Virus record (IMG/VR): IMGVR_UViG_3300021792_000237 | Coordinates: 1 to 39,186 of that record | DNA from: a virus | Length of the DNA stretch: 39,186 nucleotides | Strand: one strand, 5' to 3' | Part shown: positions 1 through 7,846 of the stretch, in pieces | Position numbering within the stretch: position 1 is the first letter of the stretch | Layout of the letters: each line of letters opens with the position of its first letter | The notes under the pieces: model-generated | Told to the model about the DNA's origin: nothing | Databases searched by the model: none | What the model saw: only the letters and a program-made list of their open reading frames with translations | Translations under genes and position numbers: made by a program

Positions 1-389
1 GCTTTAGAATTTTATAGACATGATTTAAGTGGTTATGAACACAAAATTCAGTGTGAATGTAATGCACAATGTCTTCACCGGTAATGCGGCCACCACGTAG
101 TTCTGTGATCGTGCGCTTTATAAATTCAGACAGTTGTTCAAGTTGCCGCTGTTGCAGCCTTGATGGACGTCCTTGAATAGGCTTATTGTCTAAACCATCA
201 AGCCCATACTCTAGGTAACTAGAAACCCATTTATTCACACTACTTCTTGCAGTGTTTAGACGTTTTGCAATATCGGTTCGGCTATTACCCTCATAAAATA
301 AAGACACTGCGAGCAATCGCATGCGTTTTCGTGCGTTTGGTTCTTTTCGAGAAAGCGCTAAAAGCTGTTCAGATATGTTTGAATTCAAT
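1..389 (-). CDS. IS630-like transposase, N-terminal part (cut by window edge)
   Basis: The minus-strand frame is open from a TTG at 389-387 to the window edge (about 129 codons). An in-frame stop lies a short way upstream of the TTG and no ATG is available, so the start is TTG or the gene is broken. The visible part reads as a helix-turn-helix domain: SRTDIAKRLNTARSSVNKWV, then YLEYGLDGLDNKP and GRPSRL. This is the usual N-terminal layout of IS630/Tc1-type transposases. The DDE catalytic domain would lie outside the window, so activity cannot be judged. It is host DNA, 336 bp outside the prophage end, and has no relation to the prophage transposase. Confidence 0.75.
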
Positions 390-538
390 GTTATTAGCCG
401 GTGATTTTATATAGCCTATATTAGATCAGATATTTAAGCGGAATGGTATAAGCCGTTTAGAGATCGCCAACCAGTTAGACTAGTGGACATTTTTAAGAAG
501 TTTTAATCATGGGTTATGAAGAGGGTCACATGGATTAT

Positions 539-573
539 GTTGGGTTTCGCTTCGCTCTACCCAACCTACCTGG
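539..573. repeat. REP-like palindromic repeat, copy 1
   Basis: GTTGGGT (539-545) pairs with ACCCAAC (559-565) around a TTCGCTTCGCTCT loop, followed by CTACCTGG. A second, nearly identical copy lies at 662-696. This stem-loop with a TTCGCT loop is a common dispersed extragenic palindrome in marine gammaproteobacteria (general knowledge). It belongs to the host side. Confidence 0.7.
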
Positions 574-661
574 AGAATGAACAGGGTGAGCTTAGAATGA
601 CTCTGTACTAAACAACCACACAGTTCAACTTTACCCTTGCTAACTTGAAACTCGCTAACTC

Positions 662-696
662 GTTGGGTTTCGCTACGCTATACCCAACCTACCTGG
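662..696. repeat. REP-like palindromic repeat, copy 2
   Basis: GTTGGGT (662-668) pairs with ACCCAAC (682-688), and CTACCTGG follows. It differs from the copy at 539 by a few loop bases. Both copies are in the same orientation, 123 bp apart. This copy lies 24 bp outside the target duplication of the prophage. Confidence 0.7.
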
Positions 697-719
697 CTGA
701 AAGCTGACAGCTCCAAACG

Positions 720-725
720 CAAAAA
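720..725. repeat. Target site duplication, left copy (CAAAAA)
   Basis: CAAAAA directly abuts the TG of the left prophage end and is repeated at 39143-39148 directly after the CA of the right end. Six bases match; the seventh base on the left (g) does not match the terminal a of the prophage. Mu itself makes 5-bp duplications, so a 6-bp one is a small difference. The A-tract makes the exact length slightly less certain. Confidence 0.85.
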
Positions 726-771
726 TGATGCAAGCCGCGAAAACTCGCGGTAGAAAATCGCGAAAAATGCG
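726..771 (+). repeat. Left terminal inverted repeat of the prophage
   Basis: Starts TGATGCAAG and contains GAAAACT at 739-745 and AAAATCGCGAAAAAT at 754-768. Read inward, it matches the right end (39142 to 39097) at 32 of 46 positions with no gap: TGAT, CAAG, GAAAACT and AAAATCGCGAAAAAT are shared. Ends starting with TG are standard for Mu-type transposition (established). Confidence 0.9.
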
Positions 772-777
772 AAAACT
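736..777 (+). promoter_or_regulatory. Candidate transposase-binding boxes at the left end
   Basis: Three copies of a CGCGAAAA-type box lie here: CGCGAAAACT (736-745), CGCGAAAAAT (759-768) and TGCGAAAACT (768-777). The right end has the equivalents TAAGAAAACT and CGCGAAAAAT at the same distances from its terminus. Repeated subterminal boxes are the expected recognition sites of a MuA-like transposase. The assignment is inferred from position and repetition. Confidence 0.55.
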
Positions 778-818
778 CAGCATTTCACTATTTTGAAGGC
801 TCTTTCAGTATTCCAAAG

Positions 819-843
819 AAAAAAGCAGCTAATAAAAGCTGCT
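819..843 (-). terminator. Rho-independent terminator of the late (tail) operon
   Basis: On the minus strand AGCAGCT (843-837) and AGCTGCT (830-824) form a 7-bp stem around a 6-nt loop, followed by a run of six T (824-819). It lies 25 bp after the stop of the last tail gene (868) and before the left end. This placement fits termination of the long late transcript inside the prophage. Confidence 0.85.
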
Positions 844-867
844 CTATATAATGTATAACTTATTATG

Positions 868-3357
868 TTAAGTGGGCGCTAAACTATCATCGTCTAGATA
901 AACCCTTTCATCGTAGCGCTCAGCTGTCACTTTTACCCTATCTGTTGATGAAGGTTTAATATCTGATATAAGAACGTTGTTACACCACCGGCTAGTAATG
1001 CCAAACATAAATAAAGGTGGCTCTATTGAACCATCGAAGACAGGCTCAAAGTCTAGCGCTTCATTTATAACAACTTCATTGCTTGTTGAGCCTATTGATG
1101 CTGTATAAGGACCTGATAATGTACCGTCTGGTTTTCTAAGAGCTAATACATGTGACTGACCACTTTGCCATTTTAGTTCTACATTTACATATACTGAGTT
1201 ACCAATAATGTACTCAACAACTCCTGACTGCTCATAACCAGGTATATCATCAGCTAGTGCACAGTAGTCCAGATAACTTGAGTTAAGTGCATCCATTTCA
1301 GTTGTGAAGTTAAAAGTAGTTCGACGGTATCGGCGAGTACGTCTCTCACGCATACCATATTGATAGGCTTTATCTCTGTTTGTAATTCCAAATGCACGGA
1401 TCTTATCAGGGTTGATACCTAAGTCACCTGGTAACAAACAAAGCACTGTTTCAGACTTCCAAGTGATGGGACTGAAGTATTCGACTTCAATACCATCATG
1501 CTCATCATCATCGATTAGCTTTATATCTCTATCTAAAAGTCCGATATAGTTATCAGGCTGATACATATGTTTATGTATCGTGCGAGGTTGATCACGAACA
1601 GGTAATATCTTACCGTAATCTAATACAGGTTTTGCAAAGCCTGGCGCTAAAACTCTTTTTAAAACCGCAAATAATGTACTGCCCGTATCGAACACGGCAT
1701 TAAATTCATCACCACGGTTATGCCAAATAGTATGCAAAGCTTCTAGCTCATCTAAACCTATTTTATCTTGGCTATGTCCGGCGCTTTGAATTACGTGTGC
1801 AAAGAAAGGAGCAATATCAGTCGTTGGCCTTGGCTCACTCCACACACCATTTTCATAGACAGGTAATATTCTTGTTGGTATCACATTAAACTTGTTTTCT
1901 GCAGAACCAGCTAACGCATTTGTACCACGAATTTTTACTGCAATCGTTGTTGCCCCTGGATAACTAGTAGCACTAGTTAATTCAGCTTTTAAGCCAGTCC
2001 AATAAATATCATCATATATACGTGTATCATCTGTCGCAGCAGTCACACGCTTTACCCTGACTTCAGGTCTTATATATAGTGGCAAGTCTATTGGAACCGT
2101 AAAACCCAACTGATCATTAGTAGAATTTGAAAATACTTCGTCATCTATTGGTGTCCACTCATCATCACCAGCATTTCTATATTCAATACGTACAGTAACT
2201 GTACGAACTAAAAAGTTACCGTCATCATCTAGCTCACCTAGGCCTTGTGGAAATAAGAAATCAAGCCATAACTTGTTGGTCAATTCACCATCTGGACACG
2301 CAAAATAAGGCCCGTTAAACTGGCCATCACCACCGCCATCTTCAACTTCAACGGTTGCATTTGAGTTAATTTCAGATACGAAGTCAGTCCAACTAGGATC
2401 ATCCTGAAATTGGCCATCAACTTTATTAACCTGGTTGCCATCAACATTAAGGTTCAAGATTTCATAGTAGCCATCATTTAGGCCATCAACTGAGTTTGAT
2501 ACTGTAATTATTTCACCGACTTGAAAAGGTAAAGGTGTTTTATGTGTGAAGCTACCAATTTCAGGTTCATATTCGGTTTTGTAAACAATAATTTCATCAC
2601 CACCAAACGTATATGAATAGGTTCCATTTATACCACCAGTACTAGTTACTCGGCCTTTTAGTTCAATACCCGAACTACCCGAAGTTGAGCCTACTTCACT
2701 TGAGGTGTAAACATTTCTATGAGCTTCATGCCCTGAAACATCTTCGCCTGGTCCAAAGACTTGGCAATCTATATCACCCACATATCGGTTTATTGGTGTG
2801 TTAGCTATTAAAATATTCTCATCTAATATTTCATAACTGCCTTTACCTACGCACAACATTAAATAAAGCCATTGCTCATTATTAATGTATTCTTTGCGGG
2901 GCATAGTTAAGTAATCCGGAAACACCTTATGATGGCCAGCGTTTTCAGGAATAACCCCCATAAGCTTTGGTTTATTTCCCTGAGTATTAACATCATAAAT
3001 AGAGCTGCCATCTGGCGTAGTGCTGTTGTAATTATCAGGAATTTGGTTAGTCGCGTAAATTGCGACACCAACGGCAATAACAGCAATAATTGCATATGCG
3101 ATAGCTTCAGCGCCTTTAGCTTCAACAATTAGTTTTACGTCATCACCCGGATTAAAAGTTGTAGCCTTAAATTCATTGGGCTTAACTTCTCTACTATTAA
3201 TAAAAGCACTGAAAAGTGGAGTATCTGACTCAACATAATCAGGCACGTTTGAAACAAGCCATTGGTGCAATGTTTCGCCAGCATTACCTTTGCAAGGCTC
3301 AAATAGTGAAAGGTCTAGCTTGTTAGGATATACATTTATATCAACCTGCGTATTCAT
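868..3357 (-). CDS. Tail tip / host specificity protein, lambda J-like
   Basis: About 829 residues. The last gene of the tail module, right after an NlpC/P60-type protein, which is the lambda K-then-J arrangement. J-type proteins form the distal tail tip and contact the host receptor. The N-terminal part has a beta-grasp-like start (DINVYPNKLD) followed by a hydrophobic segment near residues 75-98 (AIAYAIIAVIAVGVAIYA), as in TipJ/J-like proteins. The long middle part is rich in Gly, Asp and Thr. I chose the ATG at 3357 (MNTQVD) because GAGG lies 9 nt upstream; an upstream Met at 3393 has no such signal. The start overlaps the preceding gene by 17 bp. It is shorter than lambda J (about 1130 residues). 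Family call is good, receptor unknown. Confidence 0.75.
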   Translation of the reverse strand: MNTQVDINVYPNKLDLSLFEPCKGNAGETLHQWLVSNVPDYVESDTPLFSAFINSREVKPNEFKATTFNPGDDVKLIVEAKGAEAIAYAIIAVIAVGVAIYATNQIPDNYNSTTPDGSSIYDVNTQGNKPKLMGVIPENAGHHKVFPDYLTMPRKEYINNEQWLYLMLCVGKGSYEILDENILIANTPINRYVGDIDCQVFGPGEDVSGHEAHRNVYTSSEVGSTSGSSGIELKGRVTSTGGINGTYSYTFGGDEIIVYKTEYEPEIGSFTHKTPLPFQVGEIITVSNSVDGLNDGYYEILNLNVDGNQVNKVDGQFQDDPSWTDFVSEINSNATVEVEDGGGDGQFNGPYFACPDGELTNKLWLDFLFPQGLGELDDDGNFLVRTVTVRIEYRNAGDDEWTPIDDEVFSNSTNDQLGFTVPIDLPLYIRPEVRVKRVTAATDDTRIYDDIYWTGLKAELTSATSYPGATTIAVKIRGTNALAGSAENKFNVIPTRILPVYENGVWSEPRPTTDIAPFFAHVIQSAGHSQDKIGLDELEALHTIWHNRGDEFNAVFDTGSTLFAVLKRVLAPGFAKPVLDYGKILPVRDQPRTIHKHMYQPDNYIGLLDRDIKLIDDDEHDGIEVEYFSPITWKSETVLCLLPGDLGINPDKIRAFGITNRDKAYQYGMRERRTRRYRRTTFNFTTEMDALNSSYLDYCALADDIPGYEQSGVVEYIIGNSVYVNVELKWQSGQSHVLALRKPDGTLSGPYTASIGSTSNEVVINEALDFEPVFDGSIEPPLFMFGITSRWCNNVLISDIKPSSTDRVKVTAERYDERVYLDDDSLAPT

Positions 3358-3736
3358 ACACTTTAACCTCACTAAAAAGCCTTTTAAAAACACTCACTCT
3401 AACAAACGACGCTCCATGTTTTTTACATGTATGTAGAACATGAATTTCGCCATCTACGTCAACACACACTCCCATATGCACGAGGTTGCCCCCTGTAAAA
3501 CCGCATATCACCGCACCTGGCTTTACAGCGCATAGCTCAAATTCTTCAGCTAACAATGAATATGCACCTGTGAATTCTGCTTTATGCTCGGAACGAACAT
3601 GGCCAAAAGATGTAAAAAGCGGGAGGTTATATATATGATGAAGAACTAGACGTGTTAAACCCCAACAATCTAATCCCTTCATCGTTCTGCCACCTTCAAC
3701 ATATGGGACAGTTTTAAAATCATTAAGATGGTTCAT
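3341..3736 (-). CDS. NlpC/P60-type tail assembly peptidase (lambda K-like)
   Basis: 131 residues. It carries the cysteine peptidase signature GLDCWGL with Cys24, and a downstream GNLVHMGVCV with His87; a further His102 lies in HVLHT. In siphophages this domain sits in a tail-tip protein that helps tail assembly or cell-wall passage. There is only the peptidase domain; the lambda K N-terminal zinc JAB domain is absent. It starts 2 bp after the DUF1833 gene stop and its 3' end overlaps the J-like gene, so the three are translated together. Confidence 0.8.
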   Translation of the reverse strand: MNHLNDFKTVPYVEGGRTMKGLDCWGLTRLVLHHIYNLPLFTSFGHVRSEHKAEFTGAYSLLAEEFELCAVKPGAVICGFTGGNLVHMGVCVDVDGEIHVLHTCKKHGASFVRVSVFKRLFSEVKVYEYAG

Positions 3737-3738
3737 AA

Positions 3739-4230
3739 TTAACTAAAGTACTTTAAACCTGGGGCAAAATCTGGTGTATATCGATCAGTTGGCCATGCTG
3801 CATTTACTAAGTCATTGAATGATGCAACAACATTAACTCTTAACGCATTAGCTTTAACACTCACTGCGGTCATTTTAAATGTTTGTTCGCCTGGTTCGTC
3901 TAAATAACTTGCTGTGTAAACACGGTAAGTTACCTTTATCTTGTCACCTGCTTCGAATGCAGTCTCAACTACCTGTAAAGACTCGCCAGTGATATTATCT
4001 AATTGAAACTGCAAGTCTTGACGGCCTTTTACTGAGCGCTCAGGTAAAGAAATCCCTAATGCGCAAGCTTCAAAGTCAACCATCTCACCGGCTTCTATCC
4101 CAGCGGTAACATCATCATAACCAGAACAAACGCGGATCACCCCAAACGAAGGGGCTTGCAATTCTAATGTATGAATCGGCAAGTCATTCGTTGGGGCGCT
4201 AGCGTATAGCCTTTGAAGTACTTCGCTCAT
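3739..4230 (-). CDS. DUF1833-family minor tail protein
   Basis: 163 residues from the ATG at 4230 (MSEVLQR), which has GAAGAG 8 nt upstream. A longer reading from 4266 would run into the tailspike gene and lacks a ribosome site. The sequence has the family look: an early LPIHTLEL, IRVCSGYDD, then DFEACALGISLPE, and PGEQTFKMTA near the middle. DUF1833 proteins are found beside NlpC/P60 and J-like genes in siphophage tail-tip modules, as here. The exact structural role (tip connector, similar in position to lambda L) is inferred from order. Confidence 0.7.
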   Translation of the reverse strand: MSEVLQRLYASAPTNDLPIHTLELQAPSFGVIRVCSGYDDVTAGIEAGEMVDFEACALGISLPERSVKGRQDLQFQLDNITGESLQVVETAFEAGDKIKVTYRVYTASYLDEPGEQTFKMTAVSVKANALRVNVVASFNDLVNAAWPTDRYTPDFAPGLKYFS

Positions 4231-4240
4231 TTTTGGCTCT

Positions 4241-7200
4241 TCAGAAATCAAATACTGGAACAACAAACTTTGCTATCACTTTGCTGCCCGTGTCATTCCA
4301 ATGGCTACCCTCATTAGTGAAGGTTTCACCATCACGGCCACTACCTAATGTTGCTGTCTTTAAGTCACCAAAAATAGCAAACCCAGCATCAACCCAGCGA
4401 GCAGCAGCATTAATAAACAATGCTTCAGGATGGTTTTCCATAACGTAGTTATACGCTTCATTATACTTATCAAGCGCTGACATCATCTTGCCATCATTTT
4501 GCTCAAGAATTTTAAGCTGACCATCATCATCAATGCCGCCAAAATTCCAGCTTATTGAACTCGTAAACATACCTATTTCTGGGTTTAAACCAAAAAAAGC
4601 TGCTCGAGTTTTTAGTGCTAGTTCATAATCTGGATTAAAAACGTAGTTCTCAGTTAAGCGCGACCAATACCCCCCCGGATAAGGATTGGCATTTGATGCG
4701 CCATCATTATGGATTGGTAATTCAAAGAACAGTAAGTCTGGCTCGAATGAAAACACTTCATTATCCGCAAAACGTGGTAAACCGCGAATAGATTCGGCTT
4801 GAGTATTATGGCTTCCACGAGCTGCATTTATGAAAGTAATCATAAATTCTCTCAAAGACCATTCACAACCCCAATACATAAATCTACCTGAGTCATCACC
4901 TGTCATTGTTACCGTTTTTGCTATATTCCGCGAATCAAAGTCTGCACCTTTACAGCGCATCTTTAAGCGTTTTTGATACGTAGTGTTGCCCTTAGATTCA
5001 ATATCTCTATTCACTACTGTGTCATCTGATGACTTAGGTACCGCAATTGTTCTAGCAACTGGAGTGGCTTCGCGCATGCTGAATATGTAATTATGAGCTT
5101 CAACCCATTGCTCAGATAACTCATCAAACACTTCAATGTGTTTCAAGCCTTCACTAACAGTTAAAGTCACAGCCTCGCATGCAACTGTGTCTGTTCTGTA
5201 AATGAAGTTAAATTGCCATGCATTTTCAGGTACAGAAAAGCTTACTGACACGTTATTGTCATTGCTGTACTTAGTGAGTCCATGACGGTATATACCATCA
5301 TCCCATTCAGGCAAGCTTGAGCTAATATAAAAGTTTCCTGTTTCGCTAAAATGCCCTGAATCATAACGACGATATTCTTGTCCTTCCCATTTCAACCTAT
5401 CCCAAAGCAATGATGCAAAGTTATTACTGTGAAAAAGCGGTGGACGCAAATGACCATCTAATTTGGTTGTGCAATGCTCAGTACTTCTAGCTGTTAATGA
5501 TGTCCCTACAGATACAACAGTTAAATCTTGCTCACGTTTAAGCCATTTCTTTCTGAACTCAGGCAATTTATCAGCATGTAAAGACTTCGCATCAAATGTA
5601 CGTGACAATAAAAAGTCAGCAACCGATGTATTGTTAACGCTAGGTTGATTAACCTGATGTATATATTTTGATTTGATTTTCGTCTGTAAACTATACTCAG
5701 CATATTCACTTGCTTGTTCACCTAATTCAATCTGTGCAGGACCATTCAAGTCAATTGAATTCGGGTTTGAGTCTTTCTTTTGGAGACTGATAACAATATA
5801 AGCAATGCCAGAATCTTCTGGTACTTTAAAAACCTTACCTTCCCCATCTACAGAGTCATAGAATGATATGTTATCTATTGCTACATCACTTTTATCTGTA
5901 AAATAACCACCTTGGGGCGACGAACCACCGTAAATTCCGCTGCCAGATACTGTGTAAAACTCACCAGGTGTTACTGCAATATGATCTGAAGATGCAATGC
6001 CTAATGTATCTTGAATTATTCTTTTCTGGCCTGTTGAGTAGCGTTTAATAAAATTGACTTTTGTTAAATCAATTAAGTTTTTACTTGATGATTCAAAAAT
6101 GAAGTTATCACCAAACAATTCCGGGGCTGGGATATACTCAGGGTTTAAAGTCCGTGTTCTTTTGTGCGGTGTATAAGGCAAGAGTGTTGCACCTTCGTTT
6201 AACTGCACGTAACTTTGCTCTGTTGTGTAAGCTAGGTCAGATGCAATATTTAACACTACATACTTAATCCCCATGCCCGTTGGGACTAAAAATTTCCAAC
6301 CTCCTTGAATCGCCGTGATTTCGATGTTTGTCACTGCATTTGTTAAGTCATCAAGAGAGAAAAAACCGCCACTTGCGCTTGTTCTGAATGCTTCACCACC
6401 AAAGCTATATGTTTTACCTTCTTCAACTAAAATATAGCCTGATGCAATAAGAAGAACGCTATCAGCTGGAACCAAAGACATACTGCCAGGGCTATAGCGT
6501 CTTGCTGTATCACGAATAGTTACATCATAGAGGTTAACTATTTTACTCGGTAAAAACTGCTCAATATCTTCATTTTTTATGAGTTTGTCAGCGTCTTTAA
6601 TGTTTTTCAGTGGTATTTTTTTATAGGGTTGCCAAGGCGTTTGTTCGATACCTTCTTCAAGCTGAACAGAAAAATCATAACTTTTATCTCCAGACCCCGT
6701 ATTGGTTATGTTTGCAACAAAATATCTAATACCTAAGCCAATAGGAACGGTAAAAGTTCTTCCGCTACTACTTTGAACATAAGAATTATCATCTTCATCA
6801 CTAAAAAATGCACCCGCTCCGGCACCCGCTTTGAAACCCGAAAGAGTGTAAGTTTTGCCTTCCTCGACTGGCACAAAACCTGTCATGCGGTAGCTAGGAC
6901 TCACAATAATTGCGCTGTTAGCTGGGCTAAAATAATAACCACTTCTAATTTTTTGCTGATCGATTAGATTAACGCCATCTATATCAAATATAGATTGATT
7001 AAAATCAACTTGATTTTGAATGTTGCTTATTTCATTACTAAGCAAATTAAAGCTATCGTAAGGTGATTTTTTCCAAGAACCTGTGCCTGATGATCCCAAT
7101 TTTCCATATAAACCATTATTGGCTTCCACATCATTCCAAACCTCAGCTAATGTGTCTTCAGGGTGAGCTAAATCAGCATTAAGATCGGCAAGCGTTTCAA

Positions 7201-7381
7201 ATGCTATTCGGCCATTAAACATTGCTTTAAGAGCTAAAAACTGGTCATTTATTGCTTTCCTGATTGACGCACGGTTTTCACCATTAATTTGAAATTCCGT
7301 ATTCTCATCACCAGTTAAAATCTTATTTAATAAGTCAACATTGGTTTCAAATTGCTCTAACAACTCAAAATAAGTAGCCAT
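4241..7381 (-). CDS. Large tailspike with C-terminal SGNH hydrolase domain
   Basis: 1046 residues. The first 115 resemble a particle-binding head domain, ending in the SGTGSWKKSPYD turn often seen in tailspikes. Residues about 140-260, 285-405 and 435-560 are three diverged copies of one beta-rich module. Each has a (N)LID/NLYD start, a GKTYT/S or GEFYT strand, an F(K)VP strand and a QLEEG/QLNEG/QIELG end. The C-terminal part (from about 620) has SVGTSLTARS, an SGNH/GDSL block-I serine motif, and near the end SHWNDTGSK with a candidate catalytic His. Such domains deacetylate surface polysaccharide in other phages. It lies between the tail-tip genes, the natural place for a receptor-binding enzyme. 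Substrate unknown. Confidence 0.7.
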   Translation of the reverse strand: MATYFELLEQFETNVDLLNKILTGDENTEFQINGENRASIRKAINDQFLALKAMFNGRIAFETLADLNADLAHPEDTLAEVWNDVEANNGLYGKLGSSGTGSWKKSPYDSFNLLSNEISNIQNQVDFNQSIFDIDGVNLIDQQKIRSGYYFSPANSAIIVSPSYRMTGFVPVEEGKTYTLSGFKAGAGAGAFFSDEDDNSYVQSSSGRTFTVPIGLGIRYFVANITNTGSGDKSYDFSVQLEEGIEQTPWQPYKKIPLKNIKDADKLIKNEDIEQFLPSKIVNLYDVTIRDTARRYSPGSMSLVPADSVLLIASGYILVEEGKTYSFGGEAFRTSASGGFFSLDDLTNAVTNIEITAIQGGWKFLVPTGMGIKYVVLNIASDLAYTTEQSYVQLNEGATLLPYTPHKRTRTLNPEYIPAPELFGDNFIFESSSKNLIDLTKVNFIKRYSTGQKRIIQDTLGIASSDHIAVTPGEFYTVSGSGIYGGSSPQGGYFTDKSDVAIDNISFYDSVDGEGKVFKVPEDSGIAYIVISLQKKDSNPNSIDLNGPAQIELGEQASEYAEYSLQTKIKSKYIHQVNQPSVNNTSVADFLLSRTFDAKSLHADKLPEFRKKWLKREQDLTVVSVGTSLTARSTEHCTTKLDGHLRPPLFHSNNFASLLWDRLKWEGQEYRRYDSGHFSETGNFYISSSLPEWDDGIYRHGLTKYSNDNNVSVSFSVPENAWQFNFIYRTDTVACEAVTLTVSEGLKHIEVFDELSEQWVEAHNYIFSMREATPVARTIAVPKSSDDTVVNRDIESKGNTTYQKRLKMRCKGADFDSRNIAKTVTMTGDDSGRFMYWGCEWSLREFMITFINAARGSHNTQAESIRGLPRFADNEVFSFEPDLLFFELPIHNDGASNANPYPGGYWSRLTENYVFNPDYELALKTRAAFFGLNPEIGMFTSSISWNFGGIDDDGQLKILEQNDGKMMSALDKYNEAYNYVMENHPEALFINAAARWVDAGFAIFGDLKTATLGSGRDGETFTNEGSHWNDTGSKVIAKFVVPVFDF

Positions 7382-7383
7382 TT

Positions 7384-7845
7384 TTATCCCCTATATAATT
7401 TGAGAGCGCTTCTAAGCCCATTCACAAACTCTTCAAACGTGTTCGGTGCTAGCGCTTTTGCAACCGCCTCTTCCTCACTCGCTGCTTTATATTCTTTCAT
7501 TTCAATCTGCGCCTGGTATTGCCATACCAAAGCGCTTATTGGTTTCATGTTCTCGAGTGGATCTTTCATAAACCGCACCTGGTGCTTAACAACGCCTCGA
7601 GGCGTTAAAATATCCATCAAAAACCAGTCAATTAAATTCACTCCATGATCAACAAAACCTTCAAACACTGTCGCTTCGCCTTTTCTTAAGCGCCAAGTTG
7701 CTTCCATAAGAGTTGGTACACTTAAATGCTTACGGCGCTGGCGTGCTCGGCCAGTGCTCATTTCTGTGCGAAGAATGTTTGGTTGACGCTTATAAGCTGC
7801 ATCTTTTAAACGTGGTAAAGGCAGCGAACTTGGGTAATTGATCAT
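7384..7845 (-). CDS. Probable minor tail protein after the tape measure
   Basis: 153 residues. It has the pattern INYPSSLPLPRLKD, then GRARQRRKH and a segment FVDHGVNLIDWFLMDILTP. This order (beta strand, Arg-rich stretch, Trp/Phe-rich strand) is seen in small distal tail proteins encoded between the tape measure and the tail-tip genes of Mu-like siphophages. I know no exact family name. It lies 1 bp from the tape measure stop and 2 bp from the tailspike start, in a tight operon. Function inferred from position only. Confidence 0.55.
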   Translation of the reverse strand: MINYPSSLPLPRLKDAAYKRQPNILRTEMSTGRARQRRKHLSVPTLMEATWRLRKGEATVFEGFVDHGVNLIDWFLMDILTPRGVVKHQVRFMKDPLENMKPISALVWQYQAQIEMKEYKAASEEEAVAKALAPNTFEEFVNGLRSALKLYRG

Positions 7846-7846
7846 C

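Larger units (their letters stand above)
390..719. other. Host intergenic region without a convincing gene
   Basis: About 330 bases between the IS630-like gene and the target duplication of the prophage. It holds two copies of a REP-like palindrome (entries at 539 and 662) and stop codons in all frames. Near 440-480 a short plus-strand stretch reads GISRLEIANQLD followed by a stop. It resembles a transposase helix-turn-helix scrap, but it is too short to name. I see no RNA gene here. Confidence 0.6.

Noticed and set aside
440-485. Remnant of a transposase or host gene (GISRLEIANQLD)
   Set aside because: Only about 12 codons resemble an HTH before a stop; too short to support a gene or pseudogene call.
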